From Lottia gigantea (taxonomy: Eukaryota; Mollusca; Gastropoda; Lottiidae): a stretch of 64,000 nt of DNA. The stretch's first letter is position 1. The number at the start of each line of letters is the position of its first letter. Below the pieces are notes generated by a model that saw only the letters and a program-made list of their open reading frames with translations, did no database searches and was not told the origin of the DNA. Position numbers and translations under genes: made by a program. Shown here in pieces: positions 50,247 to 60,960 of the stretch. Location of the stretch: contig NW_008709259.1 of the NCBI RefSeq assembly GCF_000327385.1, positions 2,260,909 through 2,324,908 on the forward strand, given 5' to 3'.

Positions 50247-50572
50247 TTAAGGCCATGATTTGCCATTTTCGGGGATTGAATTGGGTCTTGAATATATATT
50301 ATGTAATAAGAAGTACTAGAACTTTATGAAAATATATTTTAAACCAGATATTTCACTTTTTTCTATTATACTTTTTCTATAATATGGCGTAGTATCAAGA
50401 AGATACGAGGCGTCTTTTGAACTTTAAAACGCGGATGATTCTGTACATGATTGGATTTGAAGGCTAAAATTTTGACAATGAGCTGTTAACACTATTACTG
50501 ATTAGCTTAACTAAATAAATCCCATTTCTGATACTAAGGTCAAACATATGGCGAACGTGTCCATTTAATGAG
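50247..50572. mobile_element. MITE family B, full-length diverged copy
   Basis: GATTTGCCATTTTCGGGGAT at the left, GATTGGATTTGAAGGCTAAA in the interior and GGCGAACGTGTCCATTTAA at the right follow family B order. Confidence 0.6.
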
Positions 50573-51169
50573 CAATAGACTTTCAGCAGGCAGGGGCTAA
50601 AGTGAGACAACGTTCGGATGTCAATTACTATTTTGAAAAAAATTGGTATCCTAATTATGAAATTTAACAAAAGTATCATCCGCATTTCTACCTTGTTCCG
50701 GCATGTATAGTATATTGTATATTGAGACGATTATTAGGCCTATACATGTACTTCAATGGTTATAAATACAAAGCCACGTGAATTCATAGTATAACAGGAT
50801 ATCGCTTATCCGGATTTAAATACAACATACATACAAGTTTACAGTCGTCGGTGACTTTAGTTCCGGCTTATATTTTATCAGAAATGGATTAATAGAAATA
50901 GGGTTTTACGTCCTACGCTTTTCTGGGGCATTTCTCTCAGCTTAACGTATATCAAAACATGATTTATTTGCAGTTTAATCGTACCATTTTCCTCTAACTG
51001 AGAAAATGGAGTAAGTATAAATTATTTCCGGTTAAAAATTAAGTCCACATGTAGTCATCATGTTTCGGATTAAACGAAATTTTAAAGGAGTAGGCGGGGC
51101 TTCGTTTAGTGACGAATGGCCATGAAGAAATCAAACCACTTGACATTGAATAAAGATGACTGACAGGTC

Positions 51170-51890
51170 CGTTTTCCCTGAAATTTCTTCTAATTATGCA
51201 TAATTTAATCCCGAATCTCAATGATTCACGTGTTCGATTCATGTTGGGTTTGTTAAACCGTAATAAAATTGCAAGATATAAAACGATCTATGCAGTTTAA
51301 GACATATCATTCTTTAAGTAGTCTGAAGTCTGAATAGTTGGTATTTATTAGTACTATCAGTACTGTGCTAGTACTGCTACTTTGGAATTATAGTATCTAC
51401 AGGTATAGGAAATACTCTTTTGACTTTTAGATCCTTTTTTGAGCGTTTGTAAATGATTTATATTATAAAGTTACATTTTTGTTTTGTCAATTCAAGCAAT
51501 TTTTGAAATACGAAATTATTGTGTTCAACAAGTTAGGAAAATGTGCAGAGTAGGTTATAATGAATTTCTCTTTGGTCAGAGTATATGAGAAATTAAACTC
51601 TGCTTTTAGGTCATCTTCACAATTGTCAAGGTATTACAACCTTCGTATTATACCTTGACTACAATAGAAACTTGTCTTGTATCACAGCATGCAGTGATTT
51701 AATTGGATTGTACACCGATGATTACAGCCAATCATAGCCCTCGCTGACAGTCTGTAAACAATACATTAGTTACCGACTTCTGTGGAGGAATCTGATTGAT
51801 TAAATTCGCTAGCTGAATTTACAAACTTCTGTTATATAAGAATAGTGGCTATTGCAGTCAATGTATAAGTTATCTAAAATCAGTGAAGAA
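51170..51890. repeat. Long dispersed duplication, copy 1 (about 700 bp)
   Basis: Aligns with 60,300-60,960: AAAACGATCTATGCAG, AGACATATCATTCTTTAAGT, GGTATTTATTAGTACTATCA, TAATGAATTTCTCTTTGGTC, and ending in the family D element. This copy has about 60 bases (near 51,410-51,470) missing from the other. Confidence 0.8.
51611..51889. mobile_element. Hairpin MITE family D, copy 4 (within the 51/60-kb duplication)
   Basis: CATCTTCACAATTGTCAAGG at the left; CTATTGCAGTCAATGTATAA near the right end, whose terminus is decayed. Confidence 0.7.
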
Positions 51891-51952
51891 ATCAGGCCAG
51901 TAGCTACAGAGGGACCCGTCTGGAAATATTACTCAATATATTCATATTGATA

Positions 51953-52324
51953 TTAAAGATGGGTTTCCTTATTTTTTTAGCGTCAAATTAAGCAAACTAT
52001 TTGATTAATTGGTGTTTCTAATGAATTGCAATGTATTCTCAATCATATCATTAGTTTCTTATATTGCATATTGTTTTAACCAATCATAAATATTCATGTA
52101 TGTACAGTCTGGATAAACAAAAAAAGACTTTTTGACCTTTCTTGATCGGTCACTCATTGGAATTCTGCCGGTAATTCTCTTCTAATTTAGCTAATTATGA
52201 ATTACTTATGGACATGTGAGGCAAACTGGAATTTTTCCAAGTCATTAGAACATCTCTTCCTTCTATTCATATAAGTAGTAGCATTTTCATTTTCATAAAT
52301 GAAAATAAGAGAACCCATCTTTAA
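51953..52324. mobile_element. MITE family C, copy 3
   Basis: TTAAAGATGGGTTTCCTTAT to AATAAGAGAACCCATCTTTAA, same orientation as copy 2. It lies between the 51-kb duplication and the satellite upstream of paralogue 2. Confidence 0.85.
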
Positions 52325-52544
52325 TCAAGTCTTCCTGAAAGAAATTCGCATATATTATACGTGAAATTTCTCATTTTAACAATAACATATTTTTTGAGCG
52401 GGTGTTAATTAAAAAATTATTGGAAAAAAGATGGTAAATCTAGAGAACTTAACAGATTTCAGGATTTTCAGAGTTGAATATTGTCGATAGAGATCTATCA
52501 TAGCCTACATTATGAAACATTGTGTTAAGAAATTACATCGTGAA

Positions 52545-53215
52545 GTCGTGAAATATGAAATATGTCTTTAGAAAATTCACAGATTTGAAATTTGTCAAGA
52601 AAATTCTCAGATTTGAAATCTGTCATTAAGAAAATTCTCCGATTTGAAATCAGTCATTCTGTCATTAAGAAAATTCTCAGATTTGAAATCAGTCATAAAG
52701 AAAATTCTCAGATTTGAAATCAGTCATTAAGAAAATTCTCAGATTTGAAATCTGACATTAAGAAAATTCTCAGATTTGAAATTTGCCATTAAGAAAATTC
52801 TCAGATTTGAAATCAGTCATTAAGAAAATTCTCAGATTTGAAATCTGTCATTAAGAAAATTCTCAGATATGAATCCTGTAATTAAGAAAATTCTTAGTTT
52901 GAAATCATTTAGAAAATTCTCAATTTGACATCATTTCGAAAATTCTCAGTTTGAAATCATTAAGAAAATTCTCAATTTGAAATCACTTCGAAAATTCTCA
53001 ATCTGAAATCATTTCGAAAATTCTCAGTTTAAATCTGTCATTTAGAAAATTCTGAGATTAGAAATCTGTCATTCTGAGATTGAAATATGTCATTCTCAGA
53101 TTTGAAATATGTCATTCTCTGATTTGAAATCTATCATTCTCAGATTTGAAATATGTTATTCTCAGATTTGAAATAGGTCATTCTCAGATTTGAAATATGT
53201 CATTCTCAGATTTGA
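52545..53215. repeat. Minisatellite, unit about 31 bp, just upstream of paralogue 2
   Basis: AAGAAAATTCTCAGATTTGA plus AATCTGTCATT. The last third has a shorter 23-25 bp unit (TTCTCAGATTTGAAATATGT). About 24 copies. Confidence 0.9.
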
Positions 53216-53325
53216 TCATTGCCTTCTTGCAAGACTGGGTGGTTTCATTTACATGTTTGACTGACCAGAATGAATAATGAAGCAGGCTCTTAAATCGGGC
53301 TAATTATATTTATTCTTACTTTCAG

Positions 53326-56300
53326 TTTCAATGATTGTGACAGAAGAAATTGTGTTGACCTCACTGGTGCTGGGTGTTTTATCAATAATAACATGTCTGG
53401 CTTTAGGCATCGGAATAGCATGTTATTTATATTACTCTAAAATGTCAAAGGTAAATACTTTGAACCTTCTTCCTTATTGTAAACTGCATGGCATTGTCTT
53501 TCTTTATACGTCATATATTATACGACATTAGCCCGACAACTCTTGACCCTACTTCAGCCCTACCCAGTTCGTCATTGGGTGATAAACGAATGTAATATCG
53601 TCATTAGGTGATATACGGTTGTAATATCGTCATTGGGTGATATACTGATGTAATATCGTCATTGGGTGATATACGGTTGTAATATCGTCATTGGGTGATA
53701 TACCGTTGTAATATCGTCATTGGGTGATATACGGATGTAATATCGTCATTGGGTGATATACGGATGTAATATCGTCATTGGGTGATATGAATTACGGTTG
53801 TAATATTGTCATTGGGTGAAATACGTATGCAATATCGTCATTGAGTGATATACGGATGTAATATCGTCATTGGGTGATATACGGTTGTAATATCGTCATT
53901 GGGTGATATACGGATACAATATCGTCATCGAGTGATATACGGATATAATATCGTCATTGGGTGATATACGGGTGTGATATAGTCATTGGGTGATATACGG
54001 GTGTGATATAGTCAGTGGGTGATATACGGTTGTAATATCGTCATTGGGTGATATGTATTACGGTTGTAATATCGTCATTGGGTGATATGTATTACGGTTG
54101 TAATATCGTCATTGGGTGATATACGGATGCAATATCGTCATTGAGTGATATACGGATGTAATATCGTCATTGGGTTATATACGGGTGTAATATCGTCATT
54201 TGGTGATATACGGATGTGAAAATATAGTCACTATGAAGGCGTATATCACATCTGAGGAACTGAGTTGTCGGTTAGTACCACAAGCAAGCAGGACATTAAA
54301 CTCCATCTCATTAGTCATAAGTTAACTTTTTCAAAATAATATTGTTCATTATTGCGTATAAACTAATAACTGAAAATGTTTTTCTTGTCACATTGCATAA
54401 TGCATTATGTATGTTGATGTCCGTCTTTAAAAATGGCAAAATGATCAATTCAAAAGCAGATCAAAAACTCTATGCTATGCATTTCATTTATTAGTCCAGA
54501 GGACAATAAGACGTTAAATTTCCCGTTAAATTTTAATTTAGATTGAGAGAAGATGGTCCTATTCATCAAGGGGTTCCAAAGAAGAGAAGATCGACCCAAA
54601 AATATTCACTCACACCTCTTTCGTTCCACAAAATGTTAAAGCTGATCCTCGTCGACCTTCCATTGCTGTTACAGAACTTGATAAGGTATCTGTCGATTTA
54701 TTTGATTTCATTTTCTACGGAAGTTGCGGGATTTCTTTCAGACGTCAGAACTGATAGAAAGTTTATGGCGGTTTCTGTTTGTGCTGATAACGACTAGGAT
54801 GATATATTTTGGATACAACCATCACTAAATCCAAGTAATCTGTAAGGCAGTTGGTGCATAACAGTCACCTCTTTCCAAGTAACTTAAGGCACTAATGGTC
54901 TAATATCGCTTCTATTTCATTTCAGGACACCAGCGTCATGACTTTGGGAGTAGGTACACTTCGTCAGGTGACTCTTTCACTACTTCAAGACGTCATAATA
55001 AACCTCTACAATATCAGAATCAAGCTCGACAGTAAAAACCAGAAATTTAAATCCGGGGACGAATTAGCCATGACTACAGCTTCTGACATCAAGGCTGTCC
55101 ATGATCAACTCCGTAAACGTCTTACCGTTGTTTTTAAACAAGACCCGAATAAGATTGAACTGTTTTCAAACATTGGTCAGAACATCCTAACAGCTAACTC
55201 CATACGCCAAATTCTCGACGCCATGTTCCGCGTGTGTCGCCTTGCTCGGGGTATCGTCAGAGAATGGAAAGTGGAGCACGAAATTTTCATTGGCACCGTT
55301 CCTGAGGATGGAACCGGGTACATCAATTTTACAGTTGAAGATAATCTAAATAAGATGAGCATCACATGGGACGACCAGAAATTTGCACCGGTATTTTTGG
55401 ATACAGTCAGCCTAATGTTACAAGCTTTACGTGATGAACGAAGACAGCCAACACCGACAGAGTACCTTGCTATACATTTGGCTTATAACAGCATCGCTAA
55501 TGGTAAACAATTAACATCAAAATCACACCGACCTCTAGGATCACCAGGATTCAGACCTCACACCCAGACGTACATGTCACTTACTGATCCCGGTGATGGT
55601 CACGTTCTCGGTACCACACGATTTAACGACTGGATGACAGGAGCTATAGTACATGTTGAACATTTAGAAAGACCTGGTAATCTTCCTAGACAACAGATTG
55701 AGTCATACCGTGTCCCATCCCTACAGGATTTTTCACGCGTTCGGCTCCATGTGGGTTCAGCCGCACCAAATACCTACTTTGTGGGCAGACACATGAAAGA
55801 CTCTGGAGACTTTGATAACGATTTCTTGAAAGTCGTTCATATGACATCGGCAACGGCCTCGGCAGCTTTTGGCCAGGGCGGTGCAGAGTGTAAGGTTGCT
55901 ATGGAAGGATTGAAAACTTCAGAAGCTGTTCGATACATGAGAGCTTTAAGATGTCACGTTCACAGAAACCGCCTGTCCCAATTTCTGTCGGCAGCTTGGA
56001 ACCTTAACCAAACTGTCATAGATGATTATGAAAAGGAAACCCCGGTCAAATTGACTGAGCGAATAGATATTGCTCTCCGGGCCATAGAAATTACATGTAT
56101 TGGTGGATTTGACAAGGTTACGTGGGATGGAGCAAGCGACTCCTACCCGTCAAAATGCATCATGTATCAGCTCACCTTTGAAGAAGCCCTGTCCATCGTC
56201 CATGCTGCTCATTTAAGAGGGTTGGTCACTTACTTCTCCGCTGGGTTCAAATTTGATGAGATCAAGCATGCTGTTTATTCAGGAACTGATGGAATAGGTA

Positions 56301-56866
56301 TTGGTGGAGCCCAAGTTTTAAGATTTATGGATCACGAAACTGGAATGCATGGACCTTACATGGAAGAAAATATCCCTCGAATCCTCAGTGAACGAGACGC
56401 TGCTGCCAATTCCATCAGAGGTCGAGGAGTACATCTTTTGGCTAGAATGGACACAATGTTTTTTGAGGGCTCTATAACTCGCGAAGAGGATGCTCAGCGA
56501 GAGCAACTATACACGGTTCTTCAGAAAATTGACGAACAAGGTATACAAGAAGTAATCAAACAGTCAGAACGAATCGTGAATCTTCCGGTTGAAAATTCAT
56601 TACCGTTGATTGGCTCAGCTAGACGTTTGGTTGCAACAAAATGGCCGCTATTACGTTCCATAACCTCAGAAGATGAAACGTCGGAGTGGTCGTCCTTTGT
56701 GAACCGTCTCAGAAGTCTTTTGGATCGAGGTCTGGAATCTACCATCGAGGAAGAATATGACGGCGAACCCTGGTTAACTTTCAGAATGAAATACCGAGAG
56801 AGACTACAATCCAAAAATATCATCACCCGTCAAGGATCATTTACACATTGTTATAGAACCTTCTGA
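53326..56866 (+). CDS. Single-pass membrane protein with MfnB-like TIM-barrel region (paralogue 2)
   Basis: Three exons: 53326-53450 (acceptor TTTCAG; ATG at 53331), 54542-54685 and 54926-56866 (stop). The junctions are phase 0, with donors AAAG|GTAAAT and AAG|GTATCT and acceptors TTTAG and TTTCAG. From the ATG the product is 734 residues. Residues 8-36 are a transmembrane helix (TSLVLGVLSIITCLALGIG) homologous to that of paralogue 1. Residues 41-88 are a basic linker. The rest aligns along its whole length with paralogue 1. If translation starts at 53331 there is no cleaved signal; an upstream signal-peptide exon, as in paralogue 1, is equally possible because five bases precede the ATG in this exon. 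The barrel-like region (about 392-582) includes GGAECKVAMEGLKT, which keeps the lysine (411) lost in paralogue 1, then GGFDKVTWDG, SAGFKFDEIKHAVYSG and DGIGIGGAQVLR. AATAAATAA near 57,705 may be the poly(A) signal. Function unknown. Confidence 0.8.
53570..54232. repeat. Minisatellite, unit 29 bp, in intron 1 of paralogue 2
   Basis: GTAATATCGTCATTGGGTGA plus TATACGGAT, about 22 copies. GCCCGACAACTC at 53,531 and GAGTTGTCGG at 54,263 bracket the array as an inverted repeat. Confidence 0.9.
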
Positions 56867-58490
56867 GGTTATGGCCAGTCTGAGGTCCTGGGAATTCTAT
56901 GAGGTCTTTTAGAAGTTGTTTGTTTATTCCATCTGTGATAATTGTGAACATTTCTCTGTCTGAAGATCAAAACTGGGTGTTAAACCAATTTTGAAAATCG
57001 AGCAACCTTTTAATAGTCCTAACTAAACAATGATTATTCCCTCTTTTGACATCCATAGAAATCCAAGAATGGCTTTTAAGTGTTAACGAAAAACTAATAT
57101 ATATGTGTGTAAAAGATTTTGTTATTTTTTTATTGTAAAAATGGCGCTTACTTCCCTTTTATATTTTAAAAAACACGATAATGGATATATAACTCTTTTC
57201 TTTAATGTTTGCTACGTTTCAATTCACATATAGGAATTCATAATAGTGTTCTTATTTATTTAATGTTTTAACTACTTCTAAATGTCATTTAAAGACTTTT
57301 ATATGTTATAATAAGGTATTTTAGACATTTATGAGGTTTTATAGCACTATGTGGTTTTAGAACTTTATGAGGTTATTAAGCAATATTATTGAAGAGGTTC
57401 TAGAATGTAATATACAAGTAATATAGCAATATAAATCTCAAGATTTTTTTTTAGGATATCAAACACTATGAGGCTAGTTGAAGCTTTATAACTCTCTGTG
57501 GTTTTATATCGGCCATATATCGGATTGAAAATTCCGTTCTGTAAAATTTTTTCATTGTTTATCATTATCAACAATCCTCTCAATTTAAACCAAAAATAAC
57601 AGGCGAAATGTGAGTTTATGAACATTGTGGTTTGGCAGTAGGTTTGTATTTTATCATGAATTTTTGTTATAATGTAATGTATATATTTAATTTGAACCAA
57701 TCTAAATAAATAACATTTAAATATTCGTTTTTCTCTTCCAAGATTTCTACCACAGCTCTGTTCTTATGGCGATATACTTAACCAATAGAAGAGTGTCGTG
57801 TAGGACAGGATTCTTGATGACTGTGACGAATTTGGACAGGTAGAGCAATATGACAGTAATCACTAATATTGCACAATTTGTCATTGTTATCAAGGAGTGG
57901 GCGCTACATGACAGGCTTTGTTTGTCCACCATAGCAAAGTACTATAAGCGTTGTAGTAAATTATCAGAGATGTATAAAAGCACACACAGTGGGCGTTATA
58001 AAAAACCAGCTTCAGAAAATTTTAAAAAGCATTTAAGCACAACAAATTTCTCGGACTTTATACACAGATGAGATATCGGCATGTTTTTATATGTAGCCCC
58101 GATCCGTTTTTTGATAGCTTTTTTTAAAATATGCTTGACATTACATTCAACATTACCAGCTATTCTACATTGTCCCTGAGTCTGTGTCACGAAACAGTCG
58201 AGGGATTGGTTTAAATTAAATTAAAGGTGTGGTTGGTCGGTAGAAAGAACCTTATAATGTTTGCTGACACTAAAGTAGCTGTCGTACGAAAGGGACCAAA
58301 ACCAGGCAAGGTCATATAAACCCACTGGCTGCTTTGATTTTTAGATAAAAAATATTTGGCAGTAAAGTAACAATTACCAGTATGAAATATTCTACCTTCA
58401 GATATACACTTCTTCACAATAATTATTTTTCGATTATTCTGATTTTCGATATGGTTTATCCTTGGGTGATTACAAACAACCATAATAAAT
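56867..58490. other. 3' flank of paralogue 2
   Basis: Probable 3' UTR up to AATAAATAA at about 57,705. AT-rich with GAGGTT-containing words (TGAGGTTATTAAG, TGAGGTTTTATAG) repeated loosely at 56.87-57.5 kb. Confidence 0.45.
57765..57935. repeat. Imperfect inverted repeat downstream of paralogue 2
   Basis: TAGAAGAGTGTCGTGTAGGA and CTTGATGACTGTGACGAATT on the plus strand resemble the minus-strand reading of 57,870-57,935 (TGTCATGTAGCGCCCACTCC, TTGATAACAATGACAAATTG). Arms of about 60 bases, strongly diverged. Confidence 0.4.
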
Positions 58491-58494
58491 AGAG

Positions 58495-58604
58495 GATAAA
58501 ACACGGCCGAGGGTTTTTATGATATTTAAAATCTCGCATCACGAGGGATTTTCGGAGGGAAAGGGTTTTAAATGTCATAAAAACCCGAGGGAAAGTGTTT
58601 TATC
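58495..58604. repeat. Palindrome upstream of the Crypton remnant
   Basis: GATAAAACACGGCCGAGGGT and TTTTATGATATTTAAAAT pair with TTTTAAATGTCATAAAAACC and CGAGGGAAAGTGTTTTATC, with a short gap. Loop of about 30 bases. Confidence 0.65.
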
Positions 58605-58775
58605 TGGCTTATAAACCGATATTGAACCTTTATTTTAATTTTTATCGCCAAACTAAATTTTAATCCACAATGTAACCAATGTCGGATCGCGCAAACACAG
58701 CATGCACGTGCCAGTGATAAGAGTTAAACACGTGGTCTGTCAGTTGTTTTCTATACTGTACTCAGAAAAGACGCG

Positions 58776-59777
58776 ATGGACAACGGAGACGACATTTTTC
58801 TGACACAGTCTGTATTTACGCCGGAGGAAACGGTAAAAGACGACTTTCAGTACAGATTTGGGAAGCCTTTATGTAAAAAGACATAGAAAAGAAAAAAACA
58901 GAGGTGTGTGTTCCGAAATCAACAAGATATCGGAACTCCTGGGGAGTGTCCGTCTTTTCAAGGTGGCAGGAAGAAAGAAGACTACGGCCCATGAAAGAAA
59001 ACTTAGAATTTCCTGCCTCATGCTTATACACGCCATTATTAAGAATTGATAAAGAATGTTTGAATACTGCTCCTTGCGACGTGGAAGGGAACACCGAAAC
59101 TTGAGATTATTTTCAAAGCCACAAATAACAGGTCCGCACGTGGATGAGAGAGGTCGACATTATCTTTTGTATAAAGAAGATGTATCCAAGACAAATCATG
59201 GAGGCCCGAAGGACCGCAAAGTACCACCAAAGGAAAATAATCAACCATCTAGTTCTGATGGAAAAGATTCGAATTACTTTTACTTTAATCCGATGATAAA
59301 TTATAGTCAAAACAAATGGTTCTCTCGTCTAACAGTTGGGCATAATTCTCTACAGATGACCATAAAGAGACTGTGTAAATCGGCTGGAATTCCGGGTTCG
59401 AAAACTAACCACTCGTTAAGAGCAACGGCGGCTACAAGACTCTTCCAGGCAAATGTAGAGGAGCAACTTATTTGTGAAGTGACTGGTAGGTTCATGTATA
59501 TTATATTTAAGTTGAATCTCAACAATATACAGTCCGTTATTAAAATAGAATTATCACAATTTGAAGCCAATTTCTGTATGATCTAACTCGTTAATAATTG
59601 TTTACAAGCAGATCGAAGTCGTTTTTTTTATAATTAGAACGTAATTGTATTGTAGGACATCGTAGTGAAGCTGTACGAGCTTACAAGAGATCATCTGACG
59701 ATCAAAAGGAGAATGTTTCTCGGCTTCTGACTGGAGCAAAAGTTGCTCGAAAAACATATAATTTTTACTTTCATTAA
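58776..59777 (+). mobile_element. Crypton-type tyrosine recombinase (DUF3504-like), broken remnant
   Basis: Pieces of a tyrosine recombinase of the kind found in Cryptons and in the KIAA1958/ZMYM-type DUF3504 proteins. An ATG at 58776 starts MDNGDDIFLTQSVFTP. A later frame reads VPKSTRYRNSWGVSVFSRWQ, which fits the N-terminal DNA-binding part. From about 59,100 another frame reads LLYKEDVSKTNHGGPKDRK, then WFSRLTVGHNSLQMTIKRLC and KTNHSLRATAATRLFQ. The HxLR of the last block is a catalytic box. A 170-bp intron (59486-59655, GT-AG) separates it from GHRSEAVRAYKRSSDDQK, which carries the second catalytic histidine and the tyrosine nucleophile. The first catalytic arginine region and much of the middle are missing, and the reading frame changes at least twice, so the copy is not functional as it stands. 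It could be a transposon copy or a dead domesticated gene. Palindromes sit on both sides (58.5 kb and 59.9 kb). Confidence 0.75.
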
Positions 59778-59859
59778 AAGTATGTTTTTGTTGTTATTTG
59801 AGAGCTGTTCAAGTCAGCTTGAGCATAAGAAATCCGAAGATGTTTTAAAGTTTTTATAC

Positions 59860-59924
59860 ATAATTTCCCCGGGATTTTATACATACTATCCCCGGGATTA
59901 TACATTAAATCCCGGGGAAATTAT
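59860..59924. repeat. Palindrome downstream of the Crypton remnant
   Basis: ATAATTTCCCCGGGATTTTA is inverted as TTAAATCCCGGGGAAATTAT, with a further CCCCGGGATTATA in the loop. Confidence 0.65.
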
Positions 59925-60299
59925 TATATAATCATCGGGAATGACATGACCATACATTTTATGAGATATAAAATCCCGCTATAACAATAGGATGACGTCA
60001 CTGGAGGTTTATAAGTTCCGTCGAAATCGGTGCCTTGTAGAGTGTTAACGAGCAATTGTGTTGTTAAGCCAAAATACAAATTCCCAACATAATTTCAATT
60101 TTTTAGACCAAAAAATCGAGAAAGTCGAGCAAAAGATATTTCTTCCCAAGCAGGTCCAATTCAAACCATAAAACACAAACACACCTTAAACTTAAGGTAG
60201 AATAAATAGTAATAGAAACTGTGCAGACTAAACTAAGATTGTGTTGATTACGTGAAAATTGAGCTTTTTTTCATACCTGCCTGCGTTCAGTATGAGTGA

Positions 60300-60960
60300 T
60301 CTGTTTCCCCAGGATTTTTTTCTACTTATGTATTATACGATCCGGATACCCAATGATGCACGTGTTCCATTCATGTGGGCGTGGTTAAATCGTAATAAAA
60401 TTGCAAGATAAAAAACGATCTATGCAGCATAAGACATATCATTCTTTAAGTAGTCTGAAGTCTGAATAGTTGGTATTTATTAGTACTATCAGTACTGTGC
60501 TGCTACTTTGGAAATATAGTATCTACAGGTATAGATTATAAAGTTACATTTTTTGTCAATTCAAGCAATTTTTCGAAATTATTGTGTTCAGCAAGATAGT
60601 AAACTATGCAGAGTATAGGTTATAATGGATTTCTCTTTGGTCAGAGTATATGAGAAATTTAAATCTGCTTTTAGGTCATCTTCACAATTGTCAAGGTATT
60701 ACAAACTTCGAATTATACCTTGACTCCAATAGAAACCTTTCTTGTATTACAGGACCATAGCGATTTGTGTGGATTGTACCCCAGCGAATACAGCCAATCA
60801 TAGACCCCAACAAAAATCTGTTAACAATAAGCCTGTATTCGATAGTGTACGATCCAATCAAAACGCTGCATTTACAAACTTCGGTGATAAAAGAAAATTG
60901 GCTATTGCAGTCGGGGTATAAGACGAATTTCGTAATAGATGGACATTGTGAAGATGCTTC
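60300..60960. repeat. Long dispersed duplication, copy 2
   Basis: Same order of words as copy 1 at 51 kb, including AGACATATCATTCTTTAAGT and TAATGGATTTCTCTTTGGTC. It shares the family D copy at its right end, so either D is part of a longer element or both duplicated together. Confidence 0.8.
60676..60956. mobile_element. Hairpin MITE family D, copy 5 (within the 51/60-kb duplication)
   Basis: CATCTTCACAATTGTCAAGG at the left, inverted as ATGGACATTGTGAAGATG at the right. The interior has ACAGCCAATCATAGACCCC. Confidence 0.75.

Larger units (their letters stand above)
47799..53325. other. Spacer between the divergent paralogues
   Basis: About 5.5 kb holding both 5' flanks. A donor AAAG|GTAGGT on the minus strand near 48,113 may end a 5' UTR exon of paralogue 1. 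Otherwise it is filled with MITEs A, B and C, a SINE-like repeat, a short hairpin, the 51-kb duplication and a minisatellite. Confidence 0.5.

Noticed and set aside
52545-54232. CRISPR-like regular repeats
   Set aside because: The repeats are directly contiguous with no unique spacers, in an animal genome; they are minisatellites.
59056-59586. Treating the 176-codon frame as a complete gene
   Set aside because: The recombinase blocks extend into other frames before it and into a further exon after it, and its last 25 codons are intron sequence.
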